From a bacterium (GTDB lineage: Bacteria > Latescibacterota > UBA2968 > UBA8231): a stretch of 26,741 bases of DNA. Position numbers and translations under genes: made by a program. Every line of letters starts with the position of its first letter. The stretch's first letter is position 1. The notes under the pieces were generated by a model that saw only the letters and a program-made list of their open reading frames with translations, was not told where the DNA came from and ran no database searches. The DNA lies in assembly GCA_027593305.1 (NCBI GenBank), contig JAQCJA010000006.1:1-26741 (forward strand). The letters are read 5' to 3'. Positions 17,441 to 26,187 of the stretch are shown here, piece by piece.

Positions 17441-18829
17441 TCAACTCGGATGCACCATCTTCGCCGGATCTACCTTCTGTTCGAACTCACCTTCCTGTAA
17501 CAGGCCCAGCGCGATCGCCGCCTCCGCCAACGTCGTACCATCAGCGTAGGCCTTCTTGGCGACCTTGGCCGCGTTGTCGTAACCAATGTGCGGATTCAGT
17601 GCGGTCACCAGCATCAGCGATTGACGCATCAACTGCTCGATCCGTTCTCGATTCGGCTCGATGCCAACGGCGCAGTTTTCGTTGAACGACCGCACGGCGT
17701 CGGTGAGCAGACGAGCCGAGTGCAGCAGGTTGTGAATCATGACCGGCTTGAACACGTTGAGTTCGAAATTGCCCTGCGAACCGGCAAAACCGACAGCAGC
17801 GTCATTGCCCATGACCTGGACACATACCATCGTCAGCGCCTCGGATTGCGTCGGATTCACTTTGCCGGGCATGATCGACGACCCCGGCTCGTTTTCGGGA
17901 ATACGGATCTCGCCGATGCCGCACCGCGGGCCGGATGCCAGCCAGCGGACGTCGTTGGCAATCTTCATCAGCGATACGGCCAGCGTGCGCAGGTGTCCCG
18001 ACGCTTCGACGATGGCATCATGTGCGGCCAGCGCCTCGAACTTGTTGGGCGCCGTCTCGAATGGCTGACCGGTGATCTGCGCGATGTGCCGGGCGACGGT
18101 GACGGCGAAATCCTTGTGGGTATTGAGTCCGGTGCCAACAGCGGTGCCACCAAGGGCCAGCTTGTAGAGGGGACCGAGTGCGGCCCGTGCGCGGCGCATG
18201 CCCTCGGACAATTGGTGTACATGTCCCGACAACTCCTGACCCAGTGTCAGTGGCGTGGCGTCCTGCAGATGGGTTCGCCCGATCTTGATGATGGCGTCGA
18301 AGGCTGTGGATTTGCCGGCCAGCGTGGCGTGCAGCTCGGCCAGGGACACCAGCAGCTGGTTCTCGATGGCATCGGCGGCGGCGATATGCATGGCCGTGGG
18401 AAACGCGTCATTGGATGACTGGCCGCGGTTCACGTGGTCATTGGGGTGGACCGGATCCTTGGAGCCCATGCTGCCACCGGCCTGCTCGATGGCACGATTG
18501 GAGATGACCTCGTTGGCGTTCATGTTCGATTGCGTGCCGGACCCCGTCTGCCAGATCACCAGCGGGAAGTGCTCGTCGAACTTGCCTTCGATGACTTCGC
18601 TTGCCGCGGCAGCAATGAGGTCCGCGATGCCGGGATCCAGCGTGCCCAGTTCTTTGTTGGCCAGGGCGGAGGCTTTTTTCACAACGCCCAGAGCCCGGAT
18701 CATTTCACGCGAAAAGTGATCGTCACCGATGCGGAAATTCTGCAACGAGCGTTGTGTCTGTGCACCCCAGTAACGATCCGTGGGGACCTGAATGTCTCCC
18801 ATGCTGTCAGATTCGATTCTCACGTCCAT
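17441..18829 (-). CDS. fumC: class II fumarate hydratase
   Basis: Interconverts fumarate and malate in the TCA cycle. The 462-residue protein (E. coli FumC 467) contains the superfamily signature GSSIMPGKVNP (316-326) with the catalytic Ser318. GRTHLQDATPLTLGQE carries His187, equivalent to E. coli His188. GSGTQSNMNANEV (97-109) and HPNDHVNRGQSSND (128-141) bind substrate. These fumarase-specific segments separate it from aspartase and argininosuccinate lyase. It needs no metal cluster. The start is ATG at 18829, with GGGAGG 9 bases upstream. It sits 45 bases after the lipoprotein gene and 49 before the sulfatase remnant, co-directional with both; co-transcription is likely but unproven. Confidence 0.96.
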   Translation of the reverse strand: MDVRIESDSMGDIQVPTDRYWGAQTQRSLQNFRIGDDHFSREMIRALGVVKKASALANKELGTLDPGIADLIAAAASEVIEGKFDEHFPLVIWQTGSGTQSNMNANEVISNRAIEQAGGSMGSKDPVHPNDHVNRGQSSNDAFPTAMHIAAADAIENQLLVSLAELHATLAGKSTAFDAIIKIGRTHLQDATPLTLGQELSGHVHQLSEGMRRARAALGPLYKLALGGTAVGTGLNTHKDFAVTVARHIAQITGQPFETAPNKFEALAAHDAIVEASGHLRTLAVSLMKIANDVRWLASGPRCGIGEIRIPENEPGSSIMPGKVNPTQSEALTMVCVQVMGNDAAVGFAGSQGNFELNVFKPVMIHNLLHSARLLTDAVRSFNENCAVGIEPNRERIEQLMRQSLMLVTALNPHIGYDNAAKVAKKAYADGTTLAEAAIALGLLQEGEFEQKVDPAKMVHPS

Positions 18830-18874
18830 GTGCCCTGTCCTCCCGGTAAACGTTCGCCCATGATCGTCACAGTT

Positions 18875-20221
18875 TCAGTCCGATTCCATCGTCGCGTTGG
18901 CCTCGCGTTGCAGACGTTCCAGATTGGCTGAGATCTCGCCACCCTGGATTACTCTGACAACGGTCTGGGCGATCATACGCCGCACCCCTTCGTAACCGGC
19001 AACGGCGGGTTCGGCCTTGCCGTACTCCAGCAGATCGTACGCCTGCCGGTAGCGCGGGTTGGCGGCGAAGTAACCGGCCAGTGCGTCTTTCGTGCTCTTG
19101 CGGGCCGGAAAATAGTTGCTCGCCTCCACCCAGAGTGCCTGTTGCGACGGTTCGGTGAACCACTTCAGGAACAACCAGGCCGCCAGTTGTCGTTCCGGCG
19201 TCGTACGTCCCATGGAAATGCTGGCCCCGTAAAAATTGACCACCGGGTCGGCCACCGTGCGTGGGGGTGGTGCCACGTGCCAATCGAAACCGCTGCCCGA
19301 GACGACGGCATCCTGCACGTACGACAGACCAGAGGTGGAAGCGAGAGTGAACAGGCACTGACCCACGGCAAAGGCCGACTGGTCACCGTCAGCCTCGCCC
19401 ATCAGTTCTACGGCGCCTTCCTTGGTCAATGTCTTCATCAGCGCCAGTGAGGCGGACACTTCCGGCGTGTCCAGAAGGTAGCGAGTGCCCTCTGCATTCA
19501 TCAGTTGCCCACCGCGTGAGAACACCATCGATGCCAACCGTGAGGCGTCCGCGTCGAGGATGAAACCCACGCTGCGTGTTTTGTTTTCATTGCCACTGAA
19601 GGGTTGATCTCGGGCAGCGCGGCACAGCTGCGCGAAGACATCCCACGTCTGCGGCGGCCCCGCAGCCCCCAGTTCCTGCAACCAGTCCTGATTGTAGTAG
19701 AGCACTTCGATGGAACGATTGGGTGGCATTCCTGTCTGCACCCCGGAAGCCAACTGGTCCTGCCGCATGAAGGCGGCGACGAAATCACTGCGCTCCGCGG
19801 TTGTCAGCCCCCAGCGCGGTGACGTCATGTAGGCCTGCATGTCCGCAAGACCCCCAGCCCCCCAGTACTCCAGGGCCTGATTCTGGTAGGCGACGACGAG
19901 ATCGGGCAGGGCGCCGCCCTGCAGCGCGACGAACATCTTGTTGTAGATTGCACCGTAGTTACCGGCGTACTCGCCGCCAACCGTAATGCCGTACTCGTTG
20001 TCAGCGTTGAAGCGCGCAATCATTTCTTTGAGTGCCTCCTCACGCTGTCGTGTGTGCTGGTACCAGAACACGAGGTTCTGCCCGGTCGGGTCCAATTGTT
20101 CCAGATCGACAGCCTTGTCGGCGCGCTTGCCACCGCCGCCGCCGCCACAAGCCGGCAACAGACCTGTGACCAGGACCGTCAGTGCGAGCCCGAGTCTGCT
20201 CCACGTCCGCTTCTGCATCAT
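18875..20221 (-). CDS. ABC transporter solute-binding lipoprotein (UgpB/MalE-type, family 1)
   Basis: Membrane-tethered receptor that delivers a carbohydrate to the adjacent permeases. Residues 1-25 form a lipoprotein signal: basic MQKRTW, a hydrophobic core, and a lipobox ending LPAC with the lipidated Cys25, followed by a glycine run. The mature part of the 448 residues has family 1 features: LVFWYQHTRQREEALKEMIARFN near the start, ALPDLVVAYQNQALEY, and VLYYNQDWLQELG. C-terminally there is LAAWLFLKWFTEPSQQALW and YFPARKSTKD. The start ATG at 20221 overlaps the stop of the MalG-like gene (ATGATG). The second ATG at 20218 is equally possible and has better spacing to GAAGGG. The ligand is unknown; it is probably an oligosaccharide, given the genes around it. 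Confidence 0.9.
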   Translation of the reverse strand: MMQKRTWSRLGLALTVLVTGLLPACGGGGGGKRADKAVDLEQLDPTGQNLVFWYQHTRQREEALKEMIARFNADNEYGITVGGEYAGNYGAIYNKMFVALQGGALPDLVVAYQNQALEYWGAGGLADMQAYMTSPRWGLTTAERSDFVAAFMRQDQLASGVQTGMPPNRSIEVLYYNQDWLQELGAAGPPQTWDVFAQLCRAARDQPFSGNENKTRSVGFILDADASRLASMVFSRGGQLMNAEGTRYLLDTPEVSASLALMKTLTKEGAVELMGEADGDQSAFAVGQCLFTLASTSGLSYVQDAVVSGSGFDWHVAPPPRTVADPVVNFYGASISMGRTTPERQLAAWLFLKWFTEPSQQALWVEASNYFPARKSTKDALAGYFAANPRYRQAYDLLEYGKAEPAVAGYEGVRRMIAQTVVRVIQGGEISANLERLQREANATMESD

Positions 20222-21069
20222 CCCTTCAATCCTGACATTGAGATTCCCTCGGTGAATTCTTTCTGCACCAGCCCGTAGAGGATGAGCACCGGGATCGTGG
20301 CGATCACCGCACCCGACATCTGCAGGTGTACTTCAGAGCCCGCCTCGCTGACGAACTTCTGCAACGCCACCGCGATGGGCCGCCAGGCGGGCGTGCTCGT
20401 CACCAGCAGGGGCCAACCCAGGGCGTTCCACGAGCCGATGAAAGTGAACATACCCACGGTGAGCAACGGGGCCCGGCACAGGGGCAGGACGATCTGGAAC
20501 AGGAAGCGCAGATGCCCCGCCCCGTCGATCCGCGCCGCCTCGAACAGCTCCAGGGGAATGCCTCGCATGAACTGGCGCAGCAGGAAGATACTGAAGGCCG
20601 ACGCCATGAAGGGAATCGTCAGGGCGGGCCAGTTGTTCAGCCAGGGAATCGGGCTCACCTGATGCAGCCAGGTGACAGTGAGGAAATTGGGTACCATGGT
20701 TACCGTTTCCGGCACCATCAATGTTGCCAGGATCACAATGAAGACGGGCTCGCGGCCACGGAAATCCATGCGGGCCAGAGGATAGGCCGTCATCAGCGAG
20801 AACAGCAGAGTGCCGCCCACCACGAGGAAGGCAATCCACAGCGAGTTCTCGAAGTACAGGCCGAAATCCTCCTCGCTCCACGCGACGACATAGTTCTCCC
20901 ACTGGACGGTTTCGGGTATGAACACGCGGCGCAGTGTTTCGCCTCGTGTCATGAATGAGGAGAGTACCATCCATGCAAAGGGGAAGGCCGCCGCCAGTCC
21001 GGCTGTGGCAAGACCGGCGTAGGTCAATGCCTGTGACAGTTGGGCCCGGCGCCTGGATGGGTGCGGCAC
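20218..21069 (-). CDS. ABC sugar transporter permease, MalG/UgpE-like
   Basis: Inner-membrane subunit of a carbohydrate importer. The 283-residue protein has the usual six hydrophobic segments: about 15-38, 75-97, 110-132, 148-168, 200-222 and 253-270. The EAA loop FEAARIDGAGHLRFLFQIVLPL (about 176-197) docks the ATPase. The start is GTG at 21069, with GGAG 7 bases upstream and inside the end of the MalF-like gene; only 2 bases separate the genes. The open frame to 21363 adds 98 out-of-frame residues from the neighbour and is rejected. It overlaps the lipoprotein gene by 4 bases. No ATP-binding subunit is encoded in the window, so a shared MsmK/UgpC-type ATPase elsewhere is expected. Confidence 0.9.
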   Translation of the reverse strand: MPHPSRRRAQLSQALTYAGLATAGLAAAFPFAWMVLSSFMTRGETLRRVFIPETVQWENYVVAWSEEDFGLYFENSLWIAFLVVGGTLLFSLMTAYPLARMDFRGREPVFIVILATLMVPETVTMVPNFLTVTWLHQVSPIPWLNNWPALTIPFMASAFSIFLLRQFMRGIPLELFEAARIDGAGHLRFLFQIVLPLCRAPLLTVGMFTFIGSWNALGWPLLVTSTPAWRPIAVALQKFVSEAGSEVHLQMSGAVIATIPVLILYGLVQKEFTEGISMSGLKG

Positions 21070-21071
21070 GG

Positions 21072-22166
<1,095 letters not shown>

Positions 22167-22202
22167 GGTAGTGTCCGAACGGTGCCGTATCACAGTGGCA
22201 CG

Positions 22203-22231
22203 ACGATAGCGGCAGTTGGTGCCATTGTCAA
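22203..22231 (-). promoter_or_regulatory. sigma-70-type promoter of the ABC transporter gene run
   Basis: -35 TTGACA (22226-22231, perfect), 17-base spacer, -10 TATCGT (22203-22208, 4 of 6). The expected start of transcription is about 22196. It is the only strong promoter I see before the co-directional gene run ending at 8554. Confidence 0.65.
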
Positions 22232-22270
22232 CGCACTCAGGCAGTTACAACCGATTCGGCCGATTCCGCA

Positions 22271-22320
22271 GCAACAGAAAGGCCACCGTCGCGCGTGTGG
22301 ACGGTGGCCTGAGTTGTTGC
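22271..22320 (-). terminator. intrinsic terminator of yceI
   Basis: A 10-bp perfect stem, GGCCACCGTC (22281-22290) with 22300-22309, around a 9-base loop. On the minus strand it is followed by TTTCTGTT. The stem can be extended outward by GCAACA (22271-22276) pairing with 22315-22320, beyond a small internal loop. It starts 18 bases past the yceI stop. Confidence 0.75.
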
Positions 22321-22337
22321 CGGAGGCGGCAGTCGGT

Positions 22338-22916
22338 TTAGCCAGCGTTGGCCTCGATCAGCACCTCGATCTTGACATCATCGCCCAAGACACCTGCCGC
22401 GTCGCTCCAGTGATTGACGCCGAATTCGGAGCGTTGCAGCACGATTTCGGTAGCCAGTCCGATCTGCTTCTTCTGGCTCATCGGGTTGATCCCGGTGCCG
22501 AGAATCTCCATGGGCAGAGTGATTGTCTTGCTCACCCCTCGCATCGTCAGAGTACCGGTGACGTGGAGCAGCGTGTCACTCTTCTTTTCGACCTGCGTCG
22601 ACTCGAAGGTGATGGTCGGATACTTGTCAACAAAGAAAAAGTCTTCCGTGCGCAAGTGGCCATCACGCTTCTCGTTGTCGGTATTGATGCTGGCAACCTG
22701 GATCGTGCCAGACACTTTGGTTTGTGCGGGCTTTGCCGCATCGTAGGTGACCGTGCCCGCAAAGTCGCCGAAACGGCCCTTGGTGCGGCCAACCATGTGA
22801 CGAATACTGAAATCAACAGCGGAGTGGGTTGCGTCAATGGTGTAGGTCTCGGCATCGACACCGCCGGCCATCAACAGGATAACGGGGAGCGCCGCAAGGC
22901 GAAGGACACGCTTCAT
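22338..22916 (-). CDS. YceI-family periplasmic lipid-binding-like protein
   Basis: YceI proteins are secreted lipocalin-like beta-barrels, some of which bind polyisoprenoids. The 192-residue precursor starts at ATG 22916, preceded by AGGAG. It has a Sec signal of about 22 residues (basic MKRVLR, hydrophobic core, probable cut after VDA). The mature start TYTIDATHSAVDFSIRHMVG is diagnostic, followed by GRFGDFAGTVTYD. Later come the family segments DGHLRTEDFFFVDKYPTITFES and GTLTMRGVSKTITLP. The open frame to 22997 would place the signal peptide internally and is rejected. It ends at a good intrinsic terminator and seems to form its own unit; I could not place its promoter with confidence. The ligand is unknown. 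Confidence 0.93.
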   Translation of the reverse strand: MKRVLRLAALPVILLMAGGVDAETYTIDATHSAVDFSIRHMVGRTKGRFGDFAGTVTYDAAKPAQTKVSGTIQVASINTDNEKRDGHLRTEDFFFVDKYPTITFESTQVEKKSDTLLHVTGTLTMRGVSKTITLPMEILGTGINPMSQKKQIGLATEIVLQRSEFGVNHWSDAAGVLGDDVKIEVLIEANAG

Positions 22917-23020
22917 CTGAAACTCCTGGGAATCGTAAGGTGGGCACCGATGAGTGTTTGCATGAGTCTGGAAGGTACCGATGTTGGGTGATCTCACAGT
23001 GGCACGGGTAGACAGCCAAA

Positions 23021-23049
23021 CGCCCCCGAAGCCTGCGGCTTCAGGGGCG
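23021..23049 (-). terminator. terminator of the tRNA operon
   Basis: A hairpin of CGCCCC-c-GAAGCC (23021-23033), loop TGC, and the complementary arm at 23037-23049, with one mismatch. On the minus strand it is followed by TTTGGCT. It begins 7 bases after the CCA end of tRNA-Gln. Confidence 0.7.
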
Positions 23050-23056
23050 CTGGTTG

Positions 23057-23130
23057 TGGCTGCCCCCCAGGGATTCGAACCCCGATAGCGTGCTCCAGAG
23101 GCACGTGTCCTACCATTGAACGAGGGGGCA
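23057..23130 (-). tRNA. tRNA-Gln (anticodon CUG), CCA encoded
   Basis: The acceptor stem TGCCCCC pairs with GGGGGCA, with discriminator G and an encoded CCA at 23057-23059. The anticodon stem CGTGC/GCACG encloses the loop CTCTGGA, giving anticodon CTG, which reads CAG. The T arm contains TTCGAAT. It is the last gene of a three-tRNA unit. Confidence 0.93.
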
Positions 23131-23138
23131 TCAATAAC

Positions 23139-23230
<92 letters not shown>

Positions 23231-23289
23231 AAAACTTCTGCACACACTCTGCTACAGGCTCTGCTACGACTCCAATACGGCCTGGATAC

Positions 23290-23376
23290 TGGCGGAGGGC
23301 GTGGGACTCGAACCCACAAGGGCGTGAGCCCGGCGGTTTTCAAGACCGCTGCCTTACCAATTAGGTCTAGCCCTCC
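23290..23376 (-). tRNA. tRNA-Ser (anticodon UGA), CCA encoded
   Basis: An 87-base class II tRNA. The acceptor stem is GGAGGGC/GCCCTCC, with discriminator G and CCA at 23290-23292. The anticodon stem GCGGT/ACCGC encloses the loop CTTGAAA, giving TGA, which reads UCA and relatives. It is the first gene of the tRNA unit, about 65 bases after the predicted transcription start. Confidence 0.93.
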
Positions 23377-23406
23377 AGATTGCTGAACTCCCAGATTGCT
23401 GAACGC
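23375..23406. repeat. 16-bp tandem duplication at the 5' end of tRNA-Ser(UGA)
   Basis: CCAGATTGCTGAACTC (23375-23390) is followed directly by a copy differing at one base (23391-23406). The first copy includes the first two bases of the tRNA. It lies in the transcribed leader. Confidence 0.7.
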
Positions 23407-23448
23407 TGTTCCTAATTTTTCTGGCCACCCTGCGCTGCCGCTCGGCTG

Positions 23449-23477
23449 AATATATCCCCCGTGGGCGGGAGCGTCAA
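23449..23477 (-). promoter_or_regulatory. sigma-70-type promoter of the tRNA operon
   Basis: -35 TTGACG (23472-23477), 17-base spacer, -10 TATATT (23449-23454, 5 of 6). Expected transcription start is near 23442, upstream of tRNA-Ser(UGA). The spacing and strength suit a stable RNA unit. It lies in the gap after the gyrA stop, where no terminator with a T-run was seen. Confidence 0.75.
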
Positions 23478-23562
23478 CGGCGAACACCCGGTAATGAGAC
23501 GCGGTAACTGCCAGAATTTCCAACGGCATAGATGAACAAGTCAGAGGCCTATCACGGCTCCG

Positions 23563-26145
23563 TTACGCATTGAAGTCATCGTCGTCCGACGTGGCAGGTT
23601 GCGGCTCATCGCCGTCGTCATCCTGCTCTTCCAGCGGTTGTGCCGGCTCCGGCGGCATGGCTGGAACGGAGGTTGCAGGTGTGATCCCGGCATCCTCGGC
23701 GGCATCCTCGGGGACCTCTTCCTCTTTCACCACGGGTGTCATGTCGATGACTCGATCGCCGCTGTCGACATTGATCAGCCTCACCCCCTGCGTGTTGCGG
23801 CCGATACAGCTGATACCGGCCACCGGCGTGCGAATCATGATGCCATTCTGCGTCACCATCATGACCTCGTCATCTTCCGCCACAAGTTTGCAGGCGACGA
23901 CGGGACCGTTGCGCTCAGAAACCTTGATGTCGATGACACCCATCGTACCACGGCTCCGTTTCGGGTATTCGGCGACTCGAGTGCGCTTGCCGAAGCCATT
24001 TTCGCACACCGTCAGCAGCGAACCCTCGCCGCTGAGCACGACCATCTCCACCGCTTCGTCGGTACCTCGCAGGTTGACACCCTTCACTCCTGTGGACACA
24101 CGCCCCATGGAGCGCACGTTGCCTTCAGCGAAGCGCACTGCCTGACCGTTGCGCGTGGCCAGCAGGATGTCCTGGCCAGGCTCGACGATGCCGGCGCCGA
24201 TCAGATCATCCCCTTCAAGAATCTTCAGGGCGATGATGCCATCACGACGAATATTGCCATAGGCAGACAACACCGTCTTCTTGACGATACCCCGGCGGGT
24301 CGTCGTGAACAGATACTTGTCGTCCGTGAACTCACTGACGGCGACAACGGCGCGGATCTCGTCACCCTCGTCGATCTTGACGAGATTGACCAGCGGCCTG
24401 CCGCGGGCCGTACGATCCGCCTCCGGGATGCGGTACACCTTCAGCCAGTGACATTGGCCGCGGGCTGTGAGGAAGAGGATGTACGAATGGGTGTTGGCAA
24501 TAAACAGCCGCTCGACGAAGTCATCGTCCTTGGTGCGCATGCCGGTGACACCACGACCGCCGCGAGCCTGCGTGCGGTACGCCCTTGGGGCCATGCGCTT
24601 GATGTAGCCGGTGCGCGAAATGGTGACGACCATGTCCTCGCGTGCAATGAGATCCTCCATGTCGAATTCTTCTGTGGAGTAGACGATCTCGGTGCGGCGC
24701 GCATCGCCGAATTTCGTACGGATGTCGGCGACCTCATCCTTGATGATCTGCATCTGCATGTCGTGGCTCTCGAGCACCGCCCGCAGGTGCTCGATGAGCG
24801 TCATCAACTCGTTGTACTCTTGCTCAATCTTCTCACGCTCAAGTCCCGTGAGCCGCTGCAGGGCCATCGCCAGGATGGCGTTGGCCTGGATTTCGGACAG
24901 GGCGAAGGCCTCCATCAGGCTGACTCGGGCCGCCTCGGGATTGGCCGAGGCACGGATCAGCTGGATGATGGCGTCGATGTTGTCCAGCGCAATACGCAGG
25001 CCCTCCAACACGTGGGCCCGAGCTTCGGCTTTGCCCAGATCAAATCGGGTGCGCCGCAGCACGACCTCATGTCGGTGCGCCACGTAGTGTTCGAGCAACT
25101 GCTTGAGATTCAGCGTCTCCGGACGGCCGTTAACGATGGCGATCGCGTTGACACCAAAGCTGAACTGCAGCATGGAATGCGTGAACAGCTGGTTGAGCAC
25201 GACCTCGTGCTGCGCATTGCGCTTCAACTCGATGACAATGCGCAGACCGTCGCGCCCGGACTCGTCGCGGATGTTGTAGATGTCCTCGATGGTCTTGCCA
25301 CGCACCAGTGCTGCCATTTTCTCCAGCAGCGTTGACTTGTCAACCAGGTACGGGATCTCCGTGACGACGATCTGTTCACGACCATCACGTTGCTCTTCGA
25401 CGTGGGTACGCGAACGCAGCTTGATGATGCCACTGCCCGTGCGGTAGGCGCGGTGTACACCGCTCATGCCATAGATAACACCGCCCGTCGGGAAGTCGGG
25501 CGCCTTCACGTGCTCCATCAAGGCGTCGATATCGATCTCGGAATCATCGATGAGAGCCGTCAACGCATCGCAGATCTCCGTCACATTGTGCGGCGGCAGC
25601 TTGGTGGCATAGGCGACGGAAATGCCCACAGAACCGTTACACAGCAGGTTCGGAAAACGTGCAGGCAGGACCTGTGGCTCGGTGCGCGTCTCATCGTAGT
25701 TCTGCACCAGATCAACAGTGTCGCGATCGATCTCGGCGAGCATTTCGACGGCAGCAGGACTCATGCGTGCTTCTGTGTAGCGCATGGCCGCCGGTGGATA
25801 GCCATCGATGGAACCGAAGTTTCCCTGGCCGTCGACGAGGGGATATCGAAGGCGGAAATTCTGCGCCATGTGTACCAACGTCGGGTAGACGATGGCTTCG
25901 CCGTGCGGGTGGTAGTTACCCGATGTGTCTCCGGCGATCTTGGCACACTTGCGGAAGCCACGACCCGGCGCCAGGTTGAGATCGTGCATGGCGACGAGGA
26001 TGCGCCGTTGGGATGGCTTGAGACCATCCCTGACGTCGGGCAAGGCACGTGCGGTAATGGAACTCATGGCGTACGCGAGGTAGGCCGTCTTGAGTTCGTC
26101 CTGCACCTTCACCGGGATAATGCGGGGGTCTCGTTGTTCGAGCAT
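23563..26145 (-). CDS. gyrA: DNA gyrase subunit A
   Basis: Cuts and rejoins DNA in the A2B2 gyrase that introduces negative supercoils. The 860-residue protein has the N-terminal breakage domain with the catalytic Tyr123 in AAMRYTEARM. The winged-helix/QRDR region is HPHGEAIVYPTL (79-90). A coiled-coil tower runs to about 480, followed by the C-terminal beta-pinwheel. The gyrase-defining GyrA box is QARGGRG at 525-531 (usual second residue R or K, here Ala). That box, and an acidic tail rich in Asp/Glu, mark it as GyrA rather than ParC. At the quinolone positions it has Ala84 and Pro88 where E. coli has Ser83 and Asp87. The start is ATG at 26145, with no Shine-Dalgarno match. It lies 42 bases after gyrB, probably in one operon. 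Confidence 0.97.
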   Translation of the reverse strand: MLEQRDPRIIPVKVQDELKTAYLAYAMSSITARALPDVRDGLKPSQRRILVAMHDLNLAPGRGFRKCAKIAGDTSGNYHPHGEAIVYPTLVHMAQNFRLRYPLVDGQGNFGSIDGYPPAAMRYTEARMSPAAVEMLAEIDRDTVDLVQNYDETRTEPQVLPARFPNLLCNGSVGISVAYATKLPPHNVTEICDALTALIDDSEIDIDALMEHVKAPDFPTGGVIYGMSGVHRAYRTGSGIIKLRSRTHVEEQRDGREQIVVTEIPYLVDKSTLLEKMAALVRGKTIEDIYNIRDESGRDGLRIVIELKRNAQHEVVLNQLFTHSMLQFSFGVNAIAIVNGRPETLNLKQLLEHYVAHRHEVVLRRTRFDLGKAEARAHVLEGLRIALDNIDAIIQLIRASANPEAARVSLMEAFALSEIQANAILAMALQRLTGLEREKIEQEYNELMTLIEHLRAVLESHDMQMQIIKDEVADIRTKFGDARRTEIVYSTEEFDMEDLIAREDMVVTISRTGYIKRMAPRAYRTQARGGRGVTGMRTKDDDFVERLFIANTHSYILFLTARGQCHWLKVYRIPEADRTARGRPLVNLVKIDEGDEIRAVVAVSEFTDDKYLFTTTRRGIVKKTVLSAYGNIRRDGIIALKILEGDDLIGAGIVEPGQDILLATRNGQAVRFAEGNVRSMGRVSTGVKGVNLRGTDEAVEMVVLSGEGSLLTVCENGFGKRTRVAEYPKRSRGTMGVIDIKVSERNGPVVACKLVAEDDEVMMVTQNGIMIRTPVAGISCIGRNTQGVRLINVDSGDRVIDMTPVVKEEEVPEDAAEDAGITPATSVPAMPPEPAQPLEEQDDDGDEPQPATSDDDDFNA

Positions 26146-26187
26146 TGGGTTTTTTTCAGATGTCTCGGGTTTGCAGGGATTCGGGCA

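Noticed and set aside
23599..25335. 578-codon plus-strand open frame
   Set aside because: Entirely antisense to gyrA, with His/Asp-rich composition typical of shadow frames.
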